Shown one piece after another: positions 41,439-50,514 of a stretch of 64,000 nt of DNA. A program made the translations under genes and the position numbers. The stretch comes from Oleidesulfovibrio sp047973035. GTDB lineage: Bacteria; Desulfobacterota; Desulfovibrionia; Desulfovibrionales; Desulfovibrionaceae. The notes under the pieces are model-generated. The model was not told the origin of the DNA and searched no databases. It saw nothing but the letters and a program-made list of their open reading frames with translations. Each line of letters starts with the position of its first letter. Position 1 is the first letter of the stretch. Location of the stretch: assembly GCF_047973035.1 (NCBI RefSeq), contig NZ_JBKEBF010000020.1, positions 124,001 to 188,000 on the forward strand, written 5' to 3'.

Positions 41439-42242
41439 CTAGCGGCGCATTGCCTTACCTTTTTCATAGGCTGCAAGCACAGCATCAATAATGTGTCCGC
41501 GCACGGCAGTACGGTCGAGGTGATTAATTCCGGCAATGGTAGTTCCTGCAGGCGAAGTGACCATTTCACGCAGCAAAGAAGGATGCATGTTGGTCTGCTC
41601 TGCCAGAGCGCACGAGCCGGAGAATAGTTCCTTAACCATGTCGGTTGCGTCCTGTCGCGTAAATCCCACAGTGACGGCTGCTTCTATTACAGCTTCAATC
41701 ATGTGGAAAACATACGCGGGGCCGCATCCGGCCACAGCAGTGAATGCCTCGAATTTCTCTTCGGGCAGTACAACAACCTTGCCAATTGAACTGAACAGGT
41801 CCTGAACGGTCTGCGCGGCTTTGGCGGGCAATGCAGGGTCATCAAGGCATACGCCGTAGATGCCGCGCCCTACCATTGCGGGAGTATTAGGCATAACGCG
41901 CACCACAGGAGCAAGTCCGTCCGCTGCGTTGCGCATTGCTCCCAGAGTCACTCCGGCAGCAATGGAAACCAGCACTTTGTCCGCATTCAATGCCGGACGA
42001 ATAGCCTCTATGACATCACAAATCTGGTCGGGTTTAACACCCAGAATAATGATGTCGGCACGCTCTGCCAGAGACAGTGCGTCAGAAAACACCTCAAGGT
42101 CGATCTCTTCCCGCAGTGCTTCCACCCGGGCCATACTGCGATTGAATCCTGCCAGTGTCACCCCTTCGGCACCGGCAAGTCCGCGCATGATAGCCCCGCC
42201 CATATTGCCGCATCCGATGCAGCCCAGAACCGTATTGCTCAT
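41439..42242 (-). CDS. proC: Pyrroline-5-carboxylate reductase
   Basis: Last step of proline biosynthesis with NAD(P)H. The 267-residue protein begins VLGCIGCGNMGGAIMRGL (dinucleotide site), has ILGVKPDQ, VRVMPNTPAMVGRG, FTAVAGCGPAYVFHMIEA and the C-terminal MVTSPAGTTIAGI, the family signature. The start overlaps the ndk stop (TAATG), so the genes are co-translated. Confidence 0.95.
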   Translation of the reverse strand: MSNTVLGCIGCGNMGGAIMRGLAGAEGVTLAGFNRSMARVEALREEIDLEVFSDALSLAERADIIILGVKPDQICDVIEAIRPALNADKVLVSIAAGVTLGAMRNAADGLAPVVRVMPNTPAMVGRGIYGVCLDDPALPAKAAQTVQDLFSSIGKVVVLPEEKFEAFTAVAGCGPAYVFHMIEAVIEAAVTVGFTRQDATDMVKELFSGSCALAEQTNMHPSLLREMVTSPAGTTIAGINHLDRTAVRGHIIDAVLAAYEKGKAMRR

Positions 42243-42661
42243 TAGCCGGTAATCTCCATGGCGTTAAAGAAGTAACCCATCTCAAACGCAGCGGTTTCGG
42301 CAGCATCAGAACCATGAACCGAGTTGGCTTCAAGGCCTTCGGCAAACTGCTTGCGGATGGTGCCTTCTGCAGCGTTTTCCGGGTTGGTAGCGCCCATCAG
42401 TTCGCGCCAGCGTGCAACGGCATTTTCGCCTTCCAGCACCATGGCAACGATGGGACCGGACGTCATGAAATCAGTCAGGCTGCCAAAAAAGGGACGCTCT
42501 TTATGTACGTAATAAAAGCCCTCTGCCTGCTCTTTGGTGAGCTGCATTTTCTTCATGGCAACAACACGCAGGCCTTTATCCTGAATAATTGACAGGATAG
42601 GGCCTTCGAGATTGCGCTTGGTTGCGTCGGGCTTGATGATGGCGAAAGTTCTTTCTGCCAT
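42242..42661 (-). CDS. ndk: Nucleoside diphosphate kinase
   Basis: Transfers the gamma phosphate between nucleoside triphosphates and diphosphates via a phospho-histidine. The 139-residue protein is of normal length, with AIIKPDATKRNLEG at the start and the active-site motif ANSVHGSDAAETAAFE containing the catalytic His. AGGATCG lies before the ATG at 5 bases. It overlaps proC. Confidence 0.96.
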   Translation of the reverse strand: MAERTFAIIKPDATKRNLEGPILSIIQDKGLRVVAMKKMQLTKEQAEGFYYVHKERPFFGSLTDFMTSGPIVAMVLEGENAVARWRELMGATNPENAAEGTIRKQFAEGLEANSVHGSDAAETAAFEMGYFFNAMEITG

Positions 42662-42748
42662 GATTACGATCCTCCAGATGCAGTGTGTTGTGTGTGATAT
42701 GTGTGTGCAAAAACAGCACGCGGCAACTTTCCCGCGCGCCGACAGTGT

Positions 42749-44209
42749 TTATTGCCTGTCCTGCACCACTTTATCAAGTCCCATTACACTGACAATCCGA
42801 ACATTCCGGTTGCGGATGCGCTGCCATTCTTCCAATGCGGCGAGAGTTTCGGCTGTAGGATGTCCGATAGCAATGGCAGAACCTTCGCGCTGGGCAATAC
42901 GCGCAGCTTTTTCCAGTTGATGAACAATACTTTTTTTGTCACGCACCACGTCGAGAAATACCGACCTGCGATAGGCAGGCAGACCGCTGGCTACAGCTTC
43001 GTTGTACAGTACAGAACCGCCGTGAGTGACGCTGTCCAGCACAAACATATTACGACCGTAAAGCTCGCTTAATACCGCCTTCACACCGACTTTATTCTGA
43101 GTAAACCGCGAGCCCATGTGGTTATTGATGCCGACAGCATGGGGTACCATCTTCAGATTCTCTGCCAGAACAGTATGAATCTGGTCGGCATTCATGGTTA
43201 CAAACAAAGCCCCGGGGCCCGGATTCACTTTAGGATACCCTAAAGGCTCCATAGGCTGATGCACCATGATCTCACGCCCTTGCTTCCAGCCGTATTCCGC
43301 TGCCCGCCGCGCATGAGAAGACCGCGGCCAGATAGCAAGAGTTACGAGATAGTCGAGTTTTGTCAGCCGTTCCACAGCGCGCATGCTTTCGCCGATATCA
43401 TCAATGACAATGGCAAGACGGGGTGCTCCGGCAGGAAGCGGTTGCGGAGCAACACCCACCGGCGGAGGCTGAATTCCTTGTTCTCCGGCTATGGGACGCT
43501 CTGCTGAATCAGGCATTGCAGGTTTAGTAGTATTCTCAGCCTGCGCAGGGATGCCGTCCTCGCCGTCTGCAATCTGCTCATCACGAAGCGGCAAAAAAGA
43601 CAACTCGTGCGTGGGCACACCTTCAATGATTACGCGATAAACATCGTCCTGCCCCTTACGCAAATTTGCAGAGGGAGCCCATGTTGCAAGCGCAGTCCGC
43701 AACCCTGAAATAAATCTTTCACGCAGCCCGTCTACAGCCACGCCAAGCCGCTGAAAATGATATTCTTCGCCCTTCTGGCTGCGGACTTCCACACTCTCCA
43801 GCAATAACGACCTGCGCGAAAGCTCAAGCCGCTCAAGAGTACGCAGCAAGGCATAGTCCACTTGCTTGACTGCCTGCTCCAACGAACCTCCGAGAGCCTC
43901 TTCGTACGGCAGGCTGGAAGGATCAAGCAAATCGCGTACAGAAGGCAGCGCCTCACCAGTTGCAGTCTTTTCGGCTATACGGGAGTCAGGCTCTGTTCTT
44001 GTCATGCTGAAGTACACCAGCATCATACTGCCGGTAAGCAATACTCCGCAGGCAAAAGCCACCAGGCCTAAAAACAGCCGGCTGGTAAAAAAGCCTTTCC
44101 GGTCGGACTCTTTGCCTGCCTCTGCGCGGCCTGCAACGGCAGAAATCTTGCGCAGAATCCGCTTAAAGGGAGTAGTCCCTTTTCCTGAAGGTTCTGACGG
44201 CATCGTCAT
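42749..44209 (-). CDS. Divergent polysaccharide deacetylase family protein
   Basis: A 486-residue protein with a cytoplasmic N-terminal tail, one membrane helix (about 43-68, LFLGLVAFACGVLLTGSMMLVYF), a variable region (about 70-260) that includes a folded segment (SSLPYEEALGGSLEQAVKQVDYAL) and a Pro-rich linker. The C-terminal divergent deacetylase domain (about 265-480) has RLAIVIDDIGES, VHQPMEPLGYPKV, GINNHMGSRFTQ and SAIAIGHPTAETLAAL. The Asp-Asp and HMG/HxxPT motifs are the known metal-site pattern of the YibQ-like family. Its association with envC and ctpA points to a periplasmic cell-wall role. Start set at the ATG 44209; a TTG start further up lies within a hairpin. Confidence 0.88.
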   Translation of the reverse strand: MTMPSEPSGKGTTPFKRILRKISAVAGRAEAGKESDRKGFFTSRLFLGLVAFACGVLLTGSMMLVYFSMTRTEPDSRIAEKTATGEALPSVRDLLDPSSLPYEEALGGSLEQAVKQVDYALLRTLERLELSRRSLLLESVEVRSQKGEEYHFQRLGVAVDGLRERFISGLRTALATWAPSANLRKGQDDVYRVIIEGVPTHELSFLPLRDEQIADGEDGIPAQAENTTKPAMPDSAERPIAGEQGIQPPPVGVAPQPLPAGAPRLAIVIDDIGESMRAVERLTKLDYLVTLAIWPRSSHARRAAEYGWKQGREIMVHQPMEPLGYPKVNPGPGALFVTMNADQIHTVLAENLKMVPHAVGINNHMGSRFTQNKVGVKAVLSELYGRNMFVLDSVTHGGSVLYNEAVASGLPAYRRSVFLDVVRDKKSIVHQLEKAARIAQREGSAIAIGHPTAETLAALEEWQRIRNRNVRIVSVMGLDKVVQDRQ

Positions 44210-44238
44210 AACGTACTTGTCCCTTTCTCCAACGGTCA

Positions 44239-44262
44239 AAGGGCGCGGTTTCCCGCGCCCTT
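44239..44262 (-). other. Intercistronic hairpin between ctpA and the deacetylase gene
   Basis: AAGGGCGCGG pairs with CCGCGCCCTT around TTTC, a 10-bp perfect stem with only a short U stretch. It may reduce read-through or mark an mRNA processing site. Confidence 0.6.
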
Positions 44263-44306
44263 ACATATTCAGTTGTCAATCATTGCCATTTCCGGCTGTT
44301 GCCACT

Positions 44307-45596
44307 CTAGTGAATAGCCTGAAGCCGCGGCAGTTGCTTTACCAGTTGCAAGCCCATGCGCAGCTGATTGTCACGGGCAAGGCTCTCAATGGCGTCCTGA
44401 TCACGCTTCGACTTATCAGGAGTTTTATCCTTGCCATTCTCAAGGTGTCTTGCCAGATCTTTTTCGCGCATCACACCGAAGGGATGGGAAGGCTTGCCTT
44501 CTTCGTCCTTTGCAGGCTGCACAAAGGGCAGCTGGATGTCAGGTTCCACACCTTCTGCCTGAATGGAGGTACCGTCAGGCGTATGATACAGCGCGATGGT
44601 CAGCTTAACACCGGAACCGTCGGCCAGAGGAATAACGTTCTGAACCGAGCCCTTACCGAAGGTACGCTCGCCCAGCAGCAACCCACGCTTATGATCCCGT
44701 AGCGCGCCAGCAACAATTTCAGAGGCAGAGGCAGAACCGGCATTCACCAGAACGACCAGCGGAGATTCTACATCGTTAGCCTGTGCGGTGGCTTTAAAAT
44801 CTCTGTTGTTGTTCTCTATACGTCCCTTAATGGACACGATAGTTCCCTTGGACAGGAACGTATCCGCCACATGAACAGCCTGATCAAGCAAGCCACCGGG
44901 GTTATTACGCAGGTCAAGAATCAGCCCTTTGATCGGTCCGCGCTTGCGCTCTTCACGGATAGCATCATGAAGTTCGCTGGTAGTCCGCTCGCTAAAGCGG
45001 GACAGGCGAACCCAAAGGTAACCGGGCTCAAGCTCATGCGCTTTTACACTGATGATCGGAATCGCATCACGCTCTATGGTAACAGTTTTAGGCGTATTCT
45101 CGCCCTCGTGCAGAATGGTCAAATCCACAGTGCTGCCTTTGGGACCACGTATGCGGCTGACAGATTCATCCAACCTCATATCCTGAGTAGGCTTGCCGTC
45201 CACGGCAAGAATGAGGTCACCGGCACGCAGACCGGCACGGTCAGCCGGAGTATCAGCAATGGGTGCAACAACCATCAGCCGGTCATTCTGCTGAGTGATT
45301 TCAATGCCGATGCCGTAAAACTCACCGGAAGTACTTTCCTGCATTTCCCGGTATTCACTGGCATCAAGAAAAGCCGAATGGGGATCGAGGTTTTGCAGCA
45401 TTCCGCGGATGGCGCCTTCCATAAGCTCATCACGCGAAACATCGCTTACATAGTAACGCTCAACCAGATCAAGCACCTGACTGAAGCGTTTGAGCGACTC
45501 AAAGCGCCCGGACCCGTCCGTAGCATTACCGGGTCCGATAGACACAGTAAGCGTCAGAAAAACAATAAAGGTGGCTGTCCACAAGGACAAACGCAT
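44307..45596 (-). CDS. ctpA: Carboxy-terminal processing protease (S41 family)
   Basis: Periplasmic serine protease with an N-terminal signal or anchor (MRLSLWTATFIVFLTLTVS). The order is an N-terminal helical part (about 30-85), a PDZ domain (about 90-170, with GIGIEITQQ and GDLILAVDG) and the protease core. The catalytic Ser lies in NAGSASASEIVAGAL, and Lys in GERTFGKGSVQ. The 429-residue length is typical. GGAGG lies before the ATG at 45596. It is between envC and the deacetylase gene, a gene order common in proteobacteria, and probably tunes wall hydrolases. Confidence 0.93.
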   Translation of the reverse strand: MRLSLWTATFIVFLTLTVSIGPGNATDGSGRFESLKRFSQVLDLVERYYVSDVSRDELMEGAIRGMLQNLDPHSAFLDASEYREMQESTSGEFYGIGIEITQQNDRLMVVAPIADTPADRAGLRAGDLILAVDGKPTQDMRLDESVSRIRGPKGSTVDLTILHEGENTPKTVTIERDAIPIISVKAHELEPGYLWVRLSRFSERTTSELHDAIREERKRGPIKGLILDLRNNPGGLLDQAVHVADTFLSKGTIVSIKGRIENNNRDFKATAQANDVESPLVVLVNAGSASASEIVAGALRDHKRGLLLGERTFGKGSVQNVIPLADGSGVKLTIALYHTPDGTSIQAEGVEPDIQLPFVQPAKDEEGKPSHPFGVMREKDLARHLENGKDKTPDKSKRDQDAIESLARDNQLRMGLQLVKQLPRLQAIH

Positions 45597-45625
45597 AATA
45601 AATCCTCCGATCACCCTGAAAGCAC

Positions 45626-46744
45626 TCACTTTAACGAAGTTAACCACGATTCAGGGTTAATTGCTTTTTGATGAAAACGCAATTCGAAATACAAACCATC
45701 GCTGTTCACATCCGGATAGAAACCTGCTGTACCGATCAGATCCCCCTGCTTCACGTTCTCCCCCACCTGTGCAGAGCTTTCTGAAAGATACGCATACAGG
45801 CTGTAATATTCTTCACCATGCATCAGAATCACTACCCTGCCAAAGCCTCGCAGCACGTCATTATGCATAACTTTGCCCCATGCAACAGCCTGCACGGGTG
45901 TGCCCTTTGCTACGCGAAGCCCGATACCGCGCACAGGAGGAGACGCTTTGGGCTTGTATCTTTTTACTACAGAACCCTTTGCAGGCCAGGGCAGCACTCC
46001 TTTAAGCAAGGCAATATCTTTGCCGCCACGCTGCTTTTCCAATTTAAAATTAAGGCCACGGATAACATCCAGCACATTACGCAGCTCTGCTTCTGCACTG
46101 GCTTTGTCCTGCTTAACAGACTTCAGTTTGCGACGGTACTGTAACTTATCCTGCAGCAGGTCTTTTTTGTCGGCATTTACCGCAGCCAGCTTTTTCCGGG
46201 CAGATTCAGCAAGAGCCTGCCTTTCCTCCAGCGTTTTTTCAACCTCTAGCTGCTGTTTCTGCAACTCTTTCTGCCGTGCGTCTACTTTTTCGTACAGAGT
46301 CTTTGTCCAGATATAACGCCTGCTGGCAGCATCCCACCCTTCCGGGTGGATTACTCCGGTGCTGTCGCGCTGCACGCTAAGCGGCCAGAGCGTTGCAAGC
46401 AGCTTTGCCAGATCCTCTTGCGATGCCTGTGTTTTCCTGGTCAAAGCATCCAGTCTGCTGCTGACTTTCTGCAGTTCAGCCTCTACGCCGTGCAGCTCTT
46501 TTTCCTGTTTATCAATGGCAGCTTCCAGCCGCTTAATGCGGTTTTCGGTAGCCTGCACATCTTTACTAAGCCTCGACTCCTGACGAGACAGTTTTTTCAA
46601 CCGCTCTTCGCGTTCTCTGGCTCTTTGCTGCTGTTCTTTGATGGACTGCGTTATATCCTGTCCCGACACTGGTGCGGGCACAAAACCCAGCCCAAGCCCG
46701 ACAGCAACTAACAAACTACCCATAAAAAATTTGTTACGCGTCAT
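45626..46744 (-). CDS. envC: Murein hydrolase activator EnvC
   Basis: Activates septal amidases during cell separation. The 372-residue periplasmic protein has a signal peptide (about 1-28), a long coiled coil (about 35-240, SIKEQQQRAREREERLKKLSRQ onwards) and a LytM domain (about 250-370). The zinc residues of an active M23 peptidase are missing: the HxGxD start is VRGIG, the YAHL His is YAYL and the HLHFE ending is GLYFELRF. So it is a dead, activator-type LytM protein as expected of EnvC. The start overlaps the preceding gene's stop by one base (TGATG). Confidence 0.9.
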   Translation of the reverse strand: MTRNKFFMGSLLVAVGLGLGFVPAPVSGQDITQSIKEQQQRAREREERLKKLSRQESRLSKDVQATENRIKRLEAAIDKQEKELHGVEAELQKVSSRLDALTRKTQASQEDLAKLLATLWPLSVQRDSTGVIHPEGWDAASRRYIWTKTLYEKVDARQKELQKQQLEVEKTLEERQALAESARKKLAAVNADKKDLLQDKLQYRRKLKSVKQDKASAEAELRNVLDVIRGLNFKLEKQRGGKDIALLKGVLPWPAKGSVVKRYKPKASPPVRGIGLRVAKGTPVQAVAWGKVMHNDVLRGFGRVVILMHGEEYYSLYAYLSESSAQVGENVKQGDLIGTAGFYPDVNSDGLYFELRFHQKAINPESWLTSLK

Positions 46745-47406
46745 CAGGGCACCTCATACTCAAGATAAGGCCCCAGCGGACACTCACTGCATTTCGGAGC
46801 AGACTTATGGCACCACTCTTTTGCCACCCGTACCAGCAACGCATGGTATTCGTTAAACAGTGATACATCTGCAGGTAACACGTCCATGAAAAATTCACGC
46901 ATCTCATCATACAGCACATCTTCAGGCAACAGGCCATGCCTTGTCAGAATTCTTTTTGTATAGGCATCCACCACAAAGCTGGGCTTATCAAGCGCATACA
47001 AAAGGATAGAATCGGCTGTTTCCGGCCCTATGCCTTTTACCTCCAGCAGCCTGCCGCGCAATTCGTCTATAGAAAGCAACGACAGGTTGGCAAGAACACC
47101 ATCGGCTTGTGCATTAATAAAATCAACGAGAGCCTGCAGCTTGGCAGTCTTCTGCCGAAAAAAACCTGCCGGTCGTATTAGTTGTTCGAGCCGTGCAGGT
47201 TCAATGGAAGCGAGGCCTTGTTCTGTCAGACCTCCGGCAGCGCGCAAAGCATCAATGGCTTTTTCCACGTTCTGCCAGTTTGTGTTTTGGGTAAGAATAG
47301 CCCCGACTGCAACTTCAAAAGGAGTCTGAGCAGGCCACCACCCGCTCGGCCCGAGACGGCCAAGCATGGCGCCAAAAAGTTCCATTAAATACGTTTCCCG
47401 GTTCAT
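46744..47406 (-). CDS. Endonuclease III-like HhH-GPD DNA glycosylase without the lyase lysine
   Basis: A 220-residue DNA base-excision enzyme. The HhH-GPD fold is seen in EVAVGAILTQNTNWQNVEKA, LLEVKGIGPETADSILLYAL and the catalytic Asp region VVDAYTKRIL (D147). At the place of the endonuclease III lyase Lys stands E129, so it should be a simple glycosylase. The C-terminal Fe-S loop has C199, C206 and C209 with the right spacing but the fourth Cys is L215. It resembles the monofunctional MagIII-type alkylpurine glycosylases. The gene opens the envC-ctpA operon. Confidence 0.85.
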   Translation of the reverse strand: MNRETYLMELFGAMLGRLGPSGWWPAQTPFEVAVGAILTQNTNWQNVEKAIDALRAAGGLTEQGLASIEPARLEQLIRPAGFFRQKTAKLQALVDFINAQADGVLANLSLLSIDELRGRLLEVKGIGPETADSILLYALDKPSFVVDAYTKRILTRHGLLPEDVLYDEMREFFMDVLPADVSLFNEYHALLVRVAKEWCHKSAPKCSECPLGPYLEYEVP

Positions 47407-47554
47407 GGCATTGTGATTCTATAGAGTTGCACGACGAAGCGCAATGAGCTGCGCTGTACTTTACGCTATCTTCGGGCTACATTCCGCGCCTTGCGTACAT
47501 CGCAATAAACAATTCGCCGTGATGAAGTTCCATCAGCGGCAGAGAAACAATTTC

Positions 47555-48655
47555 ATGAATACGCAACAAGCAGACCAGATACCACAAATTCCTGTAGATG
47601 ACAGCAAGGTTCATAAAATTATTGTATGCCAGTTACGCCAGATCGGTGATGTGGTGCTTGCCACCCCTGCCATCGAACTGCTCGCACGCCGCTTCCCCTA
47701 TGCAGAAATACACATTCTGACTGAAAAGCGCTGTGCTTCCATGCTGGAAAACAACCCGTTCGTCCATAAGGTGTGGAGCATTGATAAAAAAGAGCTGACC
47801 AATCTTGCAAAAGAGGTAGGTTTTTACTGGAAAGTGGCAGCAGAAAAGTTCGACATCGTTGTCGCATTTCAGCAGCTGCCCCGATGCCGCTGGGTTCTTG
47901 CTTTTTCCCGTGCGCCTATCCGGCTCAGTTATCCTCCCGCCTGGCACAGCCGCATGCTCTTCACCCACTGGTATCCGCTGGAGCCCGGATACTCTGCCCG
48001 CACAAAGGCAAACGTCATGAAGCCGCTGGGCATCAGCTGGAACGGCGAAAAACCACGGGTGTACCTGCTGGACGATGAGATGGAAAAGGCGGCAAACATC
48101 CTGCGTACCTTGGGTCTCACATCGCAACACACGCTTATCACACTGGACCCGACACACCGCAGGGCAACCCGCCGGTATCCGGCCAGACATTACGGCAAAA
48201 TGGTTGCAAACCTGTACAGCCAGAACCCTGACCTCCGCTTTCTGTTGCTCTTCGGTCCCGGCGAAGAGCAGGAAGCGCGGGCAGTAATGGACGCAGCCCG
48301 ATGTAACGAAGCATTCATCGTGCCGGACCGTATTCTGACGCTCCGCGAGATGGCGGCCTGCATAGCTTACGCCAGAATGCACATAGGCAACTGTTCCGCC
48401 CCCAGACACATTGCAGTAGGCGTGGATACCCCCACCATGACGATTCTTGGCTCAACCACATCATCGTGGACTTTCCCGTCGGCTGAACATGACAATATCA
48501 TTCTGGGACTGGGCTGCCAGCACTGCAACAAGGACACCTGCAAGCGCGGTGACTTTGCCTGCCTTGAACAGCTTTCTCCGGAAACTGTGACCGAACGAGT
48601 TCTCAAGCATATGGATGTGACCAAAGACACTCCTGCGGCAGGACGCAAAGTGTAG
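47555..48655 (+). CDS. Glycosyltransferase family 9 (heptosyltransferase-like)
   Basis: A 366-residue GT9 protein, cytoplasmic. It has the family N terminus KIIVCQLRQIGDVVLATPAIELLARRFP, a middle donor-domain start TLITLDPTHRRATRRYPARHY, and HIGNCSAPRHIAVGVDTPTMTILG near the C terminus, with the WaaF-like Cys-rich tail CQHCNKDTCKRGDFACLEQL. The THRR stretch replaces the usual HPGxxxxxKRWP motif, so it may not be a classical heptosyltransferase. The start is set at the ATG 47555, preceded only by AGAGA; further upstream Mets have no better site. Confidence 0.85.
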   Translation: MNTQQADQIPQIPVDDSKVHKIIVCQLRQIGDVVLATPAIELLARRFPYAEIHILTEKRCASMLENNPFVHKVWSIDKKELTNLAKEVGFYWKVAAEKFDIVVAFQQLPRCRWVLAFSRAPIRLSYPPAWHSRMLFTHWYPLEPGYSARTKANVMKPLGISWNGEKPRVYLLDDEMEKAANILRTLGLTSQHTLITLDPTHRRATRRYPARHYGKMVANLYSQNPDLRFLLLFGPGEEQEARAVMDAARCNEAFIVPDRILTLREMAACIAYARMHIGNCSAPRHIAVGVDTPTMTILGSTTSSWTFPSAEHDNIILGLGCQHCNKDTCKRGDFACLEQLSPETVTERVLKHMDVTKDTPAAGRKV

Positions 48656-48959
48656 CAAGGCACCTGACAACACTTTGTCTGCATCCTTCAATACCAAATG
48701 AGTACAGGGTGATAGCTTACACACGGCATCCCCCAGCTTATAATACAAAAAAGCGGAGTAATTACGACTCCGCTTTTTTACATCTCAACTTGCATCATAC
48801 CGTAACAGCATGATTTTTACGATTAGCACGTACTTTTTGGGCAGCTATTTCCAAAATGCTCATATAATCCGGCAAGGCGCTTGTCCGTCGGTACAATTGC
48901 TTCTGCCGCCGGATCAGCAGTCAGGACAGGCGTTAGAGCCAAAAAAGAGCACTAACTTG
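48656..48959. other. Gap between converging genes without a coding frame
   Basis: About 300 bases; it holds the shared terminator at 48747-48779. No other structure or frame could be supported. Confidence 0.5.
48747..48779. terminator. Bidirectional terminator between the GT9 gene and prmA
   Basis: AAAAAAGCGGAGT (48747-48759) and ACTCCGCTTTTTT (48767-48779) form a perfect stem with A- and T-runs on both sides. Confidence 0.9.
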
Positions 48960-49811
48960 CTAATCCCAGATAAGTGCGGCCCAATCGCCCTGAACATGAC
49001 GACGTGCGGCAGGCAATCCGAGTTCGGTGTATACCGCTTCCACACTGTCTGCCTGCAACTCAAGCAGGCCGGAAAGCACAAGGCAACCACCCGGCTTCAT
49101 CATGGACACAATGTCTTCAGCCAGTTCTTTTAACGGCTTTGCCAGAATATTAGCCAGCACCAAATCATACTGTTCGCCTTGCACCACTTCCACGCTGCCA
49201 AGACGCACCTCAAACGAGTCATCCACATTGTTGATGACTTTGTTTTCGGTGGTGTTCTCCACAGCCAGAATGTCAATATCCGAACCTACACCGGTAAGTC
49301 CCAGCATGGCACAGCCAATGGCAAGAATGCCGGAGCCGGTACCCAGATCAAGAAAGCGCATGCCTTCTTTGATACGGCCTTTGTCTGCCAGCTCAGAAAT
49401 AGTGCCCAGGCAAAGCGCCGTGGTCGGATGATGTCCGGTACCGAAAGCAGTTTTCGGCTCAATGACAATAGGCATACGGCCGTTCAGCTCAACCTCGCCC
49501 TGCATCCACGGGGCAATAACCATAAACCGGCTACCCGCCTCAACAGGGGTGAAGTAATCACGCCATGCAGCCATCCAGTCCTGCCGGGGCACACGTTCAC
49601 GCTCAATGCGGGCATCGGGCACCATGGACTCAACAGCAGTCACCAGCTCTTCACAAAACTGCGGGTTCTCGCCGTAAACGCGAAAAAGAGCCTCGCCAGT
49701 GGGCAGATAATCTTCTTCCCATCCCTGTGCCACGTGCAGCGTCAGAATACCGGTTGTGATATCCGATGCTTCATCGGGCACTACAATATCAATACGAATC
49801 AAGTCGGCCAT
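48960..49811 (-). CDS. prmA: Ribosomal protein L11 methyltransferase
   Basis: Trimethylates L11 with S-adenosylmethionine. The 283-residue protein has the N-terminal L11-recognition domain, the linker PWMQGEVELNGRMPIVIEPKTAFGTGHHPTTALCL and the methyltransferase fold with FLDLGTGSGILAIG and LVLANILAKPLKELAE. These are PrmA signatures. It follows the permease gene with a single-base gap, so it is read as the last gene of the amino-acid transporter operon, an odd but fixed pairing. Confidence 0.92.
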   Translation of the reverse strand: MADLIRIDIVVPDEASDITTGILTLHVAQGWEEDYLPTGEALFRVYGENPQFCEELVTAVESMVPDARIERERVPRQDWMAAWRDYFTPVEAGSRFMVIAPWMQGEVELNGRMPIVIEPKTAFGTGHHPTTALCLGTISELADKGRIKEGMRFLDLGTGSGILAIGCAMLGLTGVGSDIDILAVENTTENKVINNVDDSFEVRLGSVEVVQGEQYDLVLANILAKPLKELAEDIVSMMKPGGCLVLSGLLELQADSVEAVYTELGLPAARRHVQGDWAALIWD

Positions 49812-49812
49812 A

Positions 49813-50505
49813 TTATCCCCTTGCCTGATAACGCTTCATCTGCTTCTCCAGCCGGCGGCTGGCAGAGGTGAGCGCGTAACAGATAAGGAAATACATGACA
49901 AGGATTGTAAAGTATATCTCCATAGGAGCAGAAAGCGTACGGTTGTTGACCTGCACCGCAACACGGGTGAGCTCTGCAACACCTATGACATATGCAAGCG
50001 AGGTATCTTTTGTCAGACTTACAAACTGGTTAACAAACGAAGGAATCATATTGCGCAAAGCCTGCGGCAAAATGACATACCGCATCGCCTGAAACTTGCT
50101 GAGTCCGGTACCACGGGCCGCCTCCATCTGTCCTTTAGGCAACGAGATAACGCCCGCCCTGACGATTTCGGCAATATAGGCACTGGTAAAGATAATAAAG
50201 GTAGCAAGAGCGCATTCTGCCTCCGGCATGGTCTGCCCGAAGACAACAGGTGCCAGAAAATAAAACCAGAACAACAGCAACAAAAGCGGCGTACCGCGGA
50301 TTATTTCGATGTAAATGATTGCAGGTAACCGGACGAACCAACTTTTGGAAAGACGCATAAGGCCAAAAACCAGCCCGAGCCAGAAAGCACCGAAGATACC
50401 GCCCAGCGACAGAAGAATACTAAGAGCGATACCTCCCAGCGGCCCCTCAGGGTACGAGCCGATGAGCAGATAATCAAAGTTATTCCATACTACATCCCAC
50501 TGCAT
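49813..50505 (-). CDS. Amino-acid ABC transporter permease (second subunit)
   Basis: A 230-residue inner-membrane permease of the HisM/GlnP family. It has several helices and the EAA loop region YIAEIVRAGVISLPKGQMEAARGTGLSKFQAMRYVILPQALRNMIPS that contacts the ATPase. The second permease gene (50515) lies just upstream, so they act as a heterodimer with the ATPase at 52191 and the binding protein at 51300. GGGGGAAG precedes the ATG. The exact amino acid is unknown. Confidence 0.9.
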   Translation of the reverse strand: MQWDVVWNNFDYLLIGSYPEGPLGGIALSILLSLGGIFGAFWLGLVFGLMRLSKSWFVRLPAIIYIEIIRGTPLLLLLFWFYFLAPVVFGQTMPEAECALATFIIFTSAYIAEIVRAGVISLPKGQMEAARGTGLSKFQAMRYVILPQALRNMIPSFVNQFVSLTKDTSLAYVIGVAELTRVAVQVNNRTLSAPMEIYFTILVMYFLICYALTSASRRLEKQMKRYQARG

Positions 50506-50514
50506 GGCTTCCCC

